Shown: piece after piece, positions 16,060 through 24,173 of the stretch
Position numbering within the stretch: the first letter of the stretch is position 1
Layout of the letters: each line of letters starts with the position of its first letter
Assembly: GCA_017431345.1 (NCBI GenBank)
Contig: JAFRLH010000085.1
Span: 1-64,000 of the forward strand
Source of the DNA: Lachnospiraceae bacterium
GTDB taxonomy: Bacteria; Bacillota; Clostridia; Lachnospirales; Lachnospiraceae
Reading direction: 5' to 3'
Length of the DNA: 64,000 nucleotides
Program-made: the position numbers and the translations under genes
Notes under the pieces: generated by a model
What the model saw: the letters and a program-made list of their open reading frames with translations, nothing else
Told to the model about the DNA's origin: nothing
Database searches by the model: none

Positions 16060-17634
16060 ATGGCTTGGTATGACGAAGCAGTTTTTTATCATATATATCC
16101 GCTGGGACTGACCGGCGCGCCGGCGCAGAATGCGTATGAAGAGCCTGTACACAGGCTGAATACGCTGATCCCGTGGATCGGGCATATAAAGGAGATCGGA
16201 TGCACGGGATTGTATATCGGACCGCTGTTCGAATCCGTCGGACACGGTTATGAAACGACAGATTACAGGAAGCTGGATTCCAGGCTTGGTACAAATGAGG
16301 ATCTGAAAGAATTTGTAAGCCTGTGCCATGAATCCGGCATCCGGGTGATCCTGGACGGCGTTTTCAATCATACGGGAAGAGATTTCTTTGCCTTTCAGGA
16401 TCTTAAGGAACATCGGGAGAACAGCAGGTACCGTGACTGGTACTGCAATGTGAACTTCCGGGGAAATAACGAGTATAATGACGGGTTTTCCTATGATAAC
16501 TGGGGCGGCTATAATCTGCTCGCGAAGCTGAATCAGCGGAATCCGGAGGTCAGAGATTATCTGCTGGATACCGTACGGTTCTGGGTGTCGGAATTCGATA
16601 TTGACGGGCTGCGGCTGGATGCGGCAGACGTGCTGGATTTCGGTTTCATGCAGAGCCTGCGGGGATTGGCTGATACGGTCAAACCGGATTTCTGGCTGAT
16701 GGGGGAGGTCATTCACGGCGATTATTCACGATGGGTAAATGAACGGACACTGCATTCCGTGACCAATTATCATCTGCATAAAGCGCTGTATAACGCGCAT
16801 AACGATCACAATTATTTTGAAATCGCGCATACGGTAAAAAGACAGATGGATCTGGGGCTCGGAAGAGATGTGCGGCTGTATTCGTTCGTTGACAATCATG
16901 ATGTGGAACGGATCTATACGAAGCTGAGAAACAAAGCGCATTATCTTCCGGTGCACGTTCTTCTGTATACGCTGCCCGGCATTCCTTCGATTTATTATGG
17001 TTCGGAGTTCGGGATCGAGGGGCGGAAGGAGCGCGGATCGGATGCTTCCATCAGACCGTACCTTGATCTTGCGGAAATGACAGCGCAGGAGAATCCCTGC
17101 TGTGAGATCGTGAAGGCACTTGGCAGGATCCATAATAACGAATCTGCGCTGTGGTATGGCGATTACAGGGAACTGCAGCTGACGACCACGAAATATGCTT
17201 TTGCAAGAGGCGATATTATCGTTGCTTTGAACAATGACGATGGAAATGCGGCATTTGATCTGCCGGCAGCCGGCACGGATACGGTGTATAAAGGAGCGCT
17301 TGGCGGAAAGACTGCCTGTGCTGAAAATGGAAGAGTACATATAGAACTGCAGGGAAACTGCGGAGAAATATGGATCCCGCAGGGAGGAGAGAGACAGGCT
17401 TACGAGCCGGTAAAGATTAAGCTGCAGGACAATGCGCAGAAGGAATCGGCCGTGATGCAAACACCGGAAAGAGCCCCGGGCAAACCGTATGAGGAGATGA
17501 CGGTGTCCGAACTGCAGGCGGAGATCCTGGCAAAGATGGCAGCAAACGGGAATGTGACTGACAGGATGAAGCAGGATGTGATGGAGAATGTGTACCGGGA
17601 TTCTCTGCTGAACTGGGTAAGAAGCTTCCGGTGA
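16060..17634 (+). CDS. GH13 alpha-amylase-family glucan hydrolase
   Basis: This 524-residue cytoplasmic enzyme (no signal peptide) carries the four conserved GH13 regions: DGVFNHTG, GLRLDAADV with nucleophile D187, WLMGEV with acid/base E216, and FVDNHD with transition-state D281. The family cleaves or transfers alpha-1,4/1,6-glucosidic bonds; intracellular members often act as cyclomaltodextrinase, neopullulanase or alpha-glucosidase on maltodextrins. It lacks the large N-terminal domain of classic cyclomaltodextrinases. About 60 residues at the C-terminus (from about residue 460) form a charged helical tail not usual for the family and of unknown role. The start has GAAGGAG ten bases upstream. 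The gene stands alone between a terminator and an intergenic repeat. Confidence 0.85.
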   Translation: MAWYDEAVFYHIYPLGLTGAPAQNAYEEPVHRLNTLIPWIGHIKEIGCTGLYIGPLFESVGHGYETTDYRKLDSRLGTNEDLKEFVSLCHESGIRVILDGVFNHTGRDFFAFQDLKEHRENSRYRDWYCNVNFRGNNEYNDGFSYDNWGGYNLLAKLNQRNPEVRDYLLDTVRFWVSEFDIDGLRLDAADVLDFGFMQSLRGLADTVKPDFWLMGEVIHGDYSRWVNERTLHSVTNYHLHKALYNAHNDHNYFEIAHTVKRQMDLGLGRDVRLYSFVDNHDVERIYTKLRNKAHYLPVHVLLYTLPGIPSIYYGSEFGIEGRKERGSDASIRPYLDLAEMTAQENPCCEIVKALGRIHNNESALWYGDYRELQLTTTKYAFARGDIIVALNNDDGNAAFDLPAAGTDTVYKGALGGKTACAENGRVHIELQGNCGEIWIPQGGERQAYEPVKIKLQDNAQKESAVMQTPERAPGKPYEEMTVSELQAEILAKMAANGNVTDRMKQDVMENVYRDSLLNWVRSFR

Positions 17635-17677
17635 CAGCGTCTTCATTGTCACGCAGAGCAAAACAGCCGAAGGCTGT

Positions 17678-17787
17678 CTGTCATTCAGAGCAGACGTGTC
17701 TGCGAAGGATCCACTGCGTATGGACTGCGGTTTTAGAAAAACCGAAGACTGCAGATCGAGGATCCTTCGGCAGGCTCAGGATGACAG
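17678..17787. repeat. 110-bp palindromic intergenic repeat (TGTCATYCTGAG/GAAGGATCC family)
   Basis: The ends are inverted copies: CTGTCATTCAGAG with GAAGGATC on the left and GATCCTTCGGCAGG then CTCAGGATGACAG on the right. The middle holds a small CGGTTTT/AAAACCG hairpin. A half copy occurs at 37063-37130 and a minimal copy at 40864-40898. It is non-coding. A separate small hairpin (ACAGCC/GGCTGT) lies just upstream at about 17662-17677 and a TATAAT hexamer just outside at 17791-17796. Confidence 0.75.
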
Positions 17788-17859
17788 TTTTATAATAACT
17801 GACAGATCAAAAGCATACTAAGGAAGACAATATTGAAATAATAATGTAAGGAGCTCATT

Positions 17860-19080
17860 ATGGTTAACAATAAAGAATTGCTGGAAAGATTTCTCAGATA
17901 CGTCAAAATCGACACCCAATCCAAAGAAGACGAGACCGTCCAGCCTTCCACCGCCAAACAGAAAGACCTCGCCCGGATCCTCTTTGCCGAACTGAAAGAT
18001 CTCAGCGCAGATCCCTTCTTTGACGAGGAATACGGCTACGTCTACGCCAGTCTTCCCGGTTCAGAACCTGCCCTCGGTTTTGTCGCCCACATGGATACCG
18101 CTCCGGCCGCCAGCGGAACCGGTGTGAATCCCCGTATCGTCGAGAATTACGACGGCGGCAAAATCATTCTCAATAACCACAGCGAAGCCGGCACCAGCCC
18201 CGTCATCCTCGATCCGGATTATTTCCCGGAACTCCATTCCCATATCGGAGAAGATCTGATCGTTACGGATGGCACAACACTGCTTGGCGCGGATGACAAG
18301 GCAGGCGTTGCGGAAATTATGAATCTGTTTGAATTCTATGCAAACCATCCGGAGATCCCCCACCGACGTCTCTGCCTTGCTTTCACGCCGGATGAGGAAG
18401 TCGGCCGCGGCACGGAACATTTCGACACGGATCGTTTTGGTGCAAAGGAAGCCTATACAGTCGACGGCGGAAAAATGGGTGAAATCGAATATGAGTGCTT
18501 TAATGCCGCATCGGCAGTAATAAAGATCAGCGGGACAAGCGTTCATCCCGGCGATGCCAAGAACAAAATGGTCAATGCTGCAGCCCTTGCTGTCGAATGC
18601 CACAGTATGCTTCCGCAGGCGGAAACGCCCGAACACACAGAAGGGTATGAAGGCTTTTACATGCTCGGAGAGATCAACGGAAGCTGCGAGGAAGCTTATC
18701 TTAAATACATCATCCGGGATCATGACAGGGAGAAATTCGAAAAACGCAAAGCGTTCATGCAGACTATCACGGATTATATGAACCGCAAATACGGAGAGTA
18801 TTTCACCCTGACCCTGAACGATCAGTATTATAATATGGCCGATCTGATGAAGGATCATCTCCATCTGATCGAAAACGCGAAGAAAGCCCTGAAAGAACTT
18901 GGTGTGAATGCATCTGTTATTCCCATCCGGGGCGGAACGGATGGCGCGAAGCTCACGTACATGGGCGTACCGTGTCCGAATCTCTGCACCGGAGGATATA
19001 ATTTCCACGGAAGATATGAATACGCTTCGGTACAGGAAATGGAAATCTGTGCGGAAATGCTGATAAAGCTGGCGCAATAG
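17860..19080 (+). CDS. pepT: Peptidase T (tripeptide aminopeptidase)
   Basis: This 406-residue dizinc aminopeptidase of the M20B family removes the N-terminal residue from tripeptides in the cytoplasm. Family motifs are present in order: FVAHMDTAP (metal ligand H77 and D79), GADDKAG (bridging aspartate), TPDEEVGRG (catalytic glutamate pair), YTVDGGKMGE at the start of the dimerisation domain, and the C-terminal RGGTDGAKLTYMG then LCTGGYNFHGRYE. The length matches known PepT proteins. The start is ATG 17860 with AAGGAG. It is flanked by the repeat upstream and a promoter for the next gene downstream, so it is probably monocistronic. Confidence 0.93.
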   Translation: MVNNKELLERFLRYVKIDTQSKEDETVQPSTAKQKDLARILFAELKDLSADPFFDEEYGYVYASLPGSEPALGFVAHMDTAPAASGTGVNPRIVENYDGGKIILNNHSEAGTSPVILDPDYFPELHSHIGEDLIVTDGTTLLGADDKAGVAEIMNLFEFYANHPEIPHRRLCLAFTPDEEVGRGTEHFDTDRFGAKEAYTVDGGKMGEIEYECFNAASAVIKISGTSVHPGDAKNKMVNAAALAVECHSMLPQAETPEHTEGYEGFYMLGEINGSCEEAYLKYIIRDHDREKFEKRKAFMQTITDYMNRKYGEYFTLTLNDQYYNMADLMKDHLHLIENAKKALKELGVNASVIPIRGGTDGAKLTYMGVPCPNLCTGGYNFHGRYEYASVQEMEICAEMLIKLAQ

Positions 19081-19081
19081 T

Positions 19082-19110
19082 TTGTATTGTGCAGAAAACT
19101 ATTGTATAAT
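19082..19110 (+). promoter_or_regulatory. Promoter of the GDPD-like gene
   Basis: TTGTAT (19082-19087), a 17-base spacer and a consensus TATAAT (19105-19110) lie immediately after the pepT stop codon and 64 bases before the next start. Confidence 0.7.
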
Positions 19111-19174
19111 ATTCGTTTAGAAAAACTGTTTTACTGCAGGAATGTATATCATTACTGAGCTGGAGAATTGAAAT

Positions 19175-20362
19175 TTGCGTTATAGGGAACCATTAAAAAA
19201 TATAATTTTCAGCCTGCTGATCATTGCGCTTGCTTTTTCTGTTCTGATTCCGGCAGCGGCAAAAGCGGCGTCCCTGTCTTCGGAAGACCGAACGGAAACG
19301 GCGGCAGTAGAAACGGATCAGTCTGAGGCTGCTTCCACGGAAAGCCAGGCTGCTTCTCAAGAGGAGCAGAAGGCATCTGCAGATAAACAGACAGTTGCTC
19401 CAAAGGAACAGTCAGCCTCCCGGGAGGACCAGATACCTGCATCGGAAAATCCGTCCTCTTCCCAGGAGGACCAGGTTCCTGCATCAGAGGATCAGTCTGC
19501 ATCCCCGAAGGATCAGACATCTTCCCCGGAAGAGACCACCTCTGCAGCAGCGGAATCTTCCGGTGCTCTTCTGACAGCAGGACTGGCGGTTCTTCCGGAT
19601 TCGTACAAAGGCGGTATCCCCGATATCCTCGGTGATGAGGTGGGGGAGAAGAACCGTTATGTGGCGCATACCGGCCTCTGCGGAAAAGCGGCACAGAATT
19701 CCCTGCTTGCTTTTCAGCTGGCTGCGGATGCAGGATACTGGGCCATCGAAACGGACATCCGGTGGACTTCGGATCATGTCATCATCTGCTATCATGATGA
19801 ATCGTTCAGCGCACATTCCGACGGTACCGGAATGGTAGAGGACCGTTCCTGGGATTATGTCAGCAATGTCCGGGTTTACGCCGGCAATGTCGAAGAATGC
19901 GGTCCGCAGCCGGTCGCAAGATTTTCAGAATATCTGGATATCTGCAAGGCGAGCGGAAGGCTGGCGCTTGTTGACCTTAAATACTGCTCGACCGGGTATA
20001 AAAGTTTTCTGAACAAGGCCTATGAGATGGTCGCTGACAGGGATATGGTCAGCCGGACGATCTGGCAGTGCAGCCTGGGAGAGTATCTTACTTACATCAA
20101 ATCACTGGACAGCAATGCCAGATGCTGGCTGCTGTGCGGTGAGATCGTCGCCGATGATCCCGATCTGATCGTCCATGCAAAGAAAGACCTTCATTGTGAA
20201 GGGATCAATGTGCCTGTTATAGACAAGGCGGTCGCCGATCAGGCGCATGAGAACGGTATGATCTGCGTTTTCTATGAGACGGATAAAAAACACAAACAGG
20301 AAAAATGTTTTGAATACGGGTATGATCTCGTCATGGAAAACGGTATCGAGACCGACGAATAG
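19175..20362 (+). CDS. Secreted glycerophosphodiester phosphodiesterase-like protein with Ser/Gln-rich linker
   Basis: This 395-residue exported protein has a signal peptide (residues 1-32, ending AAAKAAS), then a low-complexity linker (about 35-130) built from repeated S-x-E-D-Q-x-P-A-S-E units, then a GDPD-type TIM barrel. The family hydrolyses glycerophosphodiesters to glycerol-3-phosphate. The barrel keeps the metal pair in AIETDIRWT and the second catalytic histidine in CYHDESF, but the usual HRG is HTG, ENT is QNS and the distal metal glutamate motif reads LVDLK. Activity or substrate may therefore differ. The start is TTG 19175, eight bases after GGAGA, because no ATG precedes the signal peptide. 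It is 13 bases upstream of the next gene and is probably in one operon with it. Confidence 0.72.
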   Translation: MRYREPLKNIIFSLLIIALAFSVLIPAAAKAASLSSEDRTETAAVETDQSEAASTESQAASQEEQKASADKQTVAPKEQSASREDQIPASENPSSSQEDQVPASEDQSASPKDQTSSPEETTSAAAESSGALLTAGLAVLPDSYKGGIPDILGDEVGEKNRYVAHTGLCGKAAQNSLLAFQLAADAGYWAIETDIRWTSDHVIICYHDESFSAHSDGTGMVEDRSWDYVSNVRVYAGNVEECGPQPVARFSEYLDICKASGRLALVDLKYCSTGYKSFLNKAYEMVADRDMVSRTIWQCSLGEYLTYIKSLDSNARCWLLCGEIVADDPDLIVHAKKDLHCEGINVPVIDKAVADQAHENGMICVFYETDKKHKQEKCFEYGYDLVMENGIETDE

Positions 20363-20375
20363 CGGGGATGACAGT

Positions 20376-22421
20376 ATGAACAAAGACTTCGAACAGAACG
20401 GCAGAATGCCGGATGAAATATCCGGCAGTAAAAAAAGAAGGAAATATCAGGCTGCATCTGCCGCGGCCTTCTTTCTGCTTCTGTCCGTTCTCTTTATTCT
20501 GCCTGCGGTCAGCATCCTGGCAGCCGGAACCCCGTCAAAGGTTAAAAAGCTGAAAGTAAAAGGGGTTGATTTCAAAACCGTTTCCGTCACCTTTAAAGCA
20601 GCTTCCAACGCGAAAAAATACGAAATATACAGAGCAAAGAAGAAAGACGGAAAATTCAGAAAAATAAAGACTGTTAAAAAGACTTCTGTTAAAATATCGG
20701 GACTGAAAGCAGGAAAGATCTATTATTTCAAGGTCAGAGGGATAAACGGGAACGGTGCTGGCAAATTCAGCAAAACGGTTTCCGGGCACACAAAGCTGCA
20801 GACGCCGGAAGTGAATGCTGCAACGGATCCGGCAGGAATCATGGTGACCTGGAATAAGATCCCGGGCGCAAAGGGATACGATATTTACCGGAAAGCGCCG
20901 GGAGGATCGAGAACACTGATAAAAACCATCCTGAAGCGGAATACTGTTTCGTTCAGGGACGTAAATGTCATGAATCTGAAGCAGTACAGGTATTATGTAA
21001 CGGCACTTAACGGACCATCCAGTTCCAGCCGGTCGCAAACTGCTGCCGCCTTTTATTACGCCGTCCCGGAAAGCGCTGTGATCAAACCGGCTTCCATTGA
21101 GGAAGAGGGCATCGTGATCAGCTGGGAACGTTCGGCAGAAGCGGATAATTACGGGATCTTCCGGAAAAAACACGGTACTGCGGATCCTTTTGCCCGCATT
21201 TTAAACGTAACATATGAGAATGATTCTGCTGTTGACCGGTCTGCATTACCCGGCCAGAACTATGATTATTATGTGGTCGCTGAAAATCACGGCATTGCAG
21301 CAAAAGCATCCGGGACAGTGACAGCCGGTATCCTGAAATATCCTGATATCAGATTAAAACTGGATGAAAACGGCGTAACGCTTACCTGGGATCCTGTGAA
21401 AGAAGCATCCGGTTATGAAGTGTATAAAATAGACAAAAAAGGCGTCTGCACGCTTGCAGCTGAATATGACAGCAAGACCGGCAGCAGACTGGCGTCGGAA
21501 AACACCATCTCTGCCGACAAAGAGAGCGGTCGGTTCACTTATGCCCAGGCCTTTACTCCGTCGAACGGGAAAAAGTATATATACGGCGTGAAGGCTATCC
21601 GGAAAGATCCCGGCGGGGTGTTTGAAAGCAGGATCAAACAAAGATACAGCTATTTTGTTTCTCCGCCCAAAAAGCTGACGGTGTATTACGCGAATGACAG
21701 CATCCTGACTATAGGATTTAAGATCAATAAGAAAGCGAACGGACAGATCGTACAGCTTTCCGAAAACACTGATTTTTCAGGCTGCCGCGAAATAACGATC
21801 AATAACCTTTTCACTTATCTCGGCACCCTGGATGGTCTGGAACCGGAGAAAAAGTATTATGTCCGGGCAAGGAATTTTATCACCGAGGAAAACGGAAATA
21901 TCTATTTCAGCATATGGAGCAAAGCTTATAAGGCGTATACAAAACCGGTCGGGCTTGAAGAAGGAAAACGGATCGATACCGAAGCGGAAAACGAGACCGT
22001 AGAGAAAGCAATCTCCTGGATCGATGGAAGGATCAGTGTTCTGGATACTGCAACGGCAAAAGTGCTGGGCGCTGCTGCCTGGAAAGATGACGATCATTTT
22101 TCCTGTTCGTCACTCATAACAAAAGGATACATACATGCCGGGGTCGACCTGCCGACATGGTTCTTCTCATCCGCTGTCGCGAAGAATTATCTGGCGCACG
22201 GTTTTACGGAAGTGACAAAGCAGGTCAACATCAAGACCGGCGCCGGGCTTAAAAGAGGGGATGTTCTCCTGAATAAGAAAGAAAGCCATACCGGCATGTA
22301 TCTCGGGTATTACCGCGGCAGGAATAAGATGATGATCAACGCCACGAAAAAACACTGGACGACAAAATATAACGGCGCATCCTATTCCTGGAAAAGAGTA
22401 TTCCGATATACCGGAGAGTAA
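20376..22421 (+). CDS. Secreted FN3-repeat protein with NlpC/P60-like C-terminal domain
   Basis: This 681-residue envelope protein has a basic N-terminus and one hydrophobic segment (about residues 25-50) that serves as signal or anchor. Several fibronectin type III-like repeats follow (from about residue 53 to 520; recurring K-x-Y-E-I-Y-R and Y-Y-F/Y-V-R/V motifs). The last 140 residues resemble an NlpC/P60-type cysteine peptidase: F-S-C-S-S-L (Cys577) at the start of a helix, LKRGDVLL, and SHTGMYLG (His638). Such domains cut peptidoglycan stems or act as amidases. I infer a wall hydrolase presented on a repeat stalk. ATG 20376 is chosen because earlier in-frame starts lie inside the upstream gene; its ribosome site (GGGG) is weak, in keeping with translational coupling. 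Confidence 0.7.
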   Translation: MNKDFEQNGRMPDEISGSKKRRKYQAASAAAFFLLLSVLFILPAVSILAAGTPSKVKKLKVKGVDFKTVSVTFKAASNAKKYEIYRAKKKDGKFRKIKTVKKTSVKISGLKAGKIYYFKVRGINGNGAGKFSKTVSGHTKLQTPEVNAATDPAGIMVTWNKIPGAKGYDIYRKAPGGSRTLIKTILKRNTVSFRDVNVMNLKQYRYYVTALNGPSSSSRSQTAAAFYYAVPESAVIKPASIEEEGIVISWERSAEADNYGIFRKKHGTADPFARILNVTYENDSAVDRSALPGQNYDYYVVAENHGIAAKASGTVTAGILKYPDIRLKLDENGVTLTWDPVKEASGYEVYKIDKKGVCTLAAEYDSKTGSRLASENTISADKESGRFTYAQAFTPSNGKKYIYGVKAIRKDPGGVFESRIKQRYSYFVSPPKKLTVYYANDSILTIGFKINKKANGQIVQLSENTDFSGCREITINNLFTYLGTLDGLEPEKKYYVRARNFITEENGNIYFSIWSKAYKAYTKPVGLEEGKRIDTEAENETVEKAISWIDGRISVLDTATAKVLGAAAWKDDDHFSCSSLITKGYIHAGVDLPTWFFSSAVAKNYLAHGFTEVTKQVNIKTGAGLKRGDVLLNKKESHTGMYLGYYRGRNKMMINATKKHWTTKYNGASYSWKRVFRYTGE

Positions 22422-22483
22422 CTGCCTGATTCCTGGCCGTTCTGCCGTAAAATCCATTACCATTCATGAAAGGAGCTGCTGGA

Positions 22484-24034
22484 ATGGCGCTTATTTCCAT
22501 CATAGAGAATTTCAAACCGAAAAATGACGAGAAGCTCCTTCGCAGAGCCGAACAGCTGCGCCCGGTCATTTATCGAAAAAAGGTAAAGCCTGCAGGCGTA
22601 TTCCGTTTAAAGGACCGATACAGCAGGGAGATCGTCAGCATCCCCGGAAACACCTTTCAGGATATCGTTCTGGGGAAAGGTGACAATATATGCCTCGATT
22701 TCGGCGATCATCATGTCGGCCGTCTTTTCCTGGAACTGGCGGGGAAGGGCAGCCATCCGGATGCGCCTGCTTTTATCAAGCTGAAATTCGCAGAGACGCT
22801 GGCGGAGCTTTCCGAAAACAGCATGGAGTACGACGGATGGGTATCTTCCAGCTGGATCCAGGAGGAATATATTCATGCGGATACCCTGCCTGCGGCGGTC
22901 TCTCCACGGCGAAGATACGCTTTCCGTTATCTGAAGATCACAGTGATTGATACGTCGCCCAAATACAAGCTTACGATCAGCGATGTTTTTATCAACACCG
23001 AGACATCGGCTGATGACAAAGCCGTTTTGCCGGCTTATAAAGGAGATGAAGAGCTCTCTGCGATCTACAGCATGTGCCAGCGTACGATCAGGAACTGCAT
23101 GCAGGAAGTGTTCGAGGATGGTCCGAAGCGCGACAGAAGGCTGTGGACAGGTGATCTGAGACTGCAGGCGCTGGCCAATTACGCTACCTACGGCAATAAT
23201 GATCTGGTAAAACGCTGTCTGTACCTTTTTGCCGGCAGCAGATTCCCGGACGGAAAAGTGGCGGCGTGCGTATTTACCGATCCGGAACCGGCGGCGGACG
23301 ACACCTGCATCTACGATTATATGCTTTTCTTTGCTGCTGCTCTTTGTGAGTATTTCGAGGAGACCGGAGATCGAGAAGCACTGAAAGATCTTTACGGTAT
23401 CGCACAGGAGCAGATCGATATTGCGCTGAGGACTGTTGATGCGAACGGAATCGTACATGGCGAGGAACTCGGAACGGTGTTCGTAGACTGGTCGGAGGGT
23501 CTTCACAAAGATGCAGCTGCCCAGGGCATTCTGATCTATGCCGTTGGTTATGCCGTAAAACTGGCTCTTCACAACGGAGACAGGAAGAGAGCAGAGTATC
23601 TGGAAAAGAAAAACAACCTGTTCCGTTCTGCAGCGCGAAAATACTTCTGGGATTCTGACAGAGCATGCTTCGTTTCCGGCGGACAGGCAGCGCTGGCCAC
23701 ACAGGTCTGGATGGTGCTGGCCGGATGTGCTTCCGGGGAAGAAGCCGCGGCGATCTTTGAACGTGCAGATGATTTTTCCTGCGAATGCACAATGATGACG
23801 CCTTACATGCATCATTACTATATAATGGCACTTCTGTCGTGCGGAAGAAAAGAACAGGCGCTCGGCCATATCCGCTGGTACTGGGGAAGCATGGTAAAAG
23901 CAGGCTTTGATACATGCCCGGAAACATGGGTGCCGGAAGATCCGTCCGCCTCCCCATACGGAGGAACAGCCGTAAACAGTTACTGCCATGCATGGAGTTG
24001 TACTCCTGTGTGGATCCTGAAAAAATATTTCTGA
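22484..24034 (+). CDS. GH78-like (alpha-L-rhamnosidase-related) six-hairpin glycosidase
   Basis: This 516-residue protein without signal peptide has an N-terminal beta-sandwich part (residues 1-170) and an (alpha/alpha)6 barrel like GH78 rhamnosidases. It carries the motif DGPKRDRRLWTGD, whereas canonical GH78 enzymes have a D-E-R in place of D-R-R; the usual acid glutamate is missing. Downstream are FVDWSEG and PETWVPED, which supply other acidic residues near the expected site. The family releases terminal L-rhamnose from plant glycans; this subgroup is less well characterised. The start is ATG 22484, eight bases after AGGAG, rather than the earlier ATG 22466. A terminator-like hairpin follows. 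Confidence 0.7.
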   Translation: MALISIIENFKPKNDEKLLRRAEQLRPVIYRKKVKPAGVFRLKDRYSREIVSIPGNTFQDIVLGKGDNICLDFGDHHVGRLFLELAGKGSHPDAPAFIKLKFAETLAELSENSMEYDGWVSSSWIQEEYIHADTLPAAVSPRRRYAFRYLKITVIDTSPKYKLTISDVFINTETSADDKAVLPAYKGDEELSAIYSMCQRTIRNCMQEVFEDGPKRDRRLWTGDLRLQALANYATYGNNDLVKRCLYLFAGSRFPDGKVAACVFTDPEPAADDTCIYDYMLFFAAALCEYFEETGDREALKDLYGIAQEQIDIALRTVDANGIVHGEELGTVFVDWSEGLHKDAAAQGILIYAVGYAVKLALHNGDRKRAEYLEKKNNLFRSAARKYFWDSDRACFVSGGQAALATQVWMVLAGCASGEEAAAIFERADDFSCECTMMTPYMHHYYIMALLSCGRKEQALGHIRWYWGSMVKAGFDTCPETWVPEDPSASPYGGTAVNSYCHAWSCTPVWILKKYF

Positions 24035-24080
24035 AACAGTTTACGTATAAAAATTGACATTTTACGAACAAAGCGAAAAA

Positions 24081-24127
24081 AACAGCTGCTTTATGCTAAA
24101 TTAATAGCATCATGCAACTGTTTTTTG
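24081..24127 (+). terminator. Intrinsic terminator after the GH78-like gene
   Basis: An imperfect long stem of AACAGcTGC..ATGCTA (24081-24098) with TAGCAT..TGCAaCTGTT (24105-24122) closes an AATTAA loop and is followed by TTTTTTG. It separates the GH78-like gene from the GH3 gene. Confidence 0.6.
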
Positions 24128-24173
24128 TTTGCAGTTCTGCTGCAGACAAGCAAGGAAACAAGGAGGAAAACAC

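Noticed and set aside
17640..17860. CRISPR or tandem-array interpretation of the repeated sequences
   Set aside because: The repeats are inverted arms of a single palindrome without regular spacers; no cas gene is present anywhere in the window.
24054..24082. TTGACA at 24054-24059 as a promoter for the GH3 gene
   Set aside because: At 17 bases spacing the -10 position reads AAAAAA, and the terminator hairpin follows immediately. A usable GH3 promoter could not be identified.
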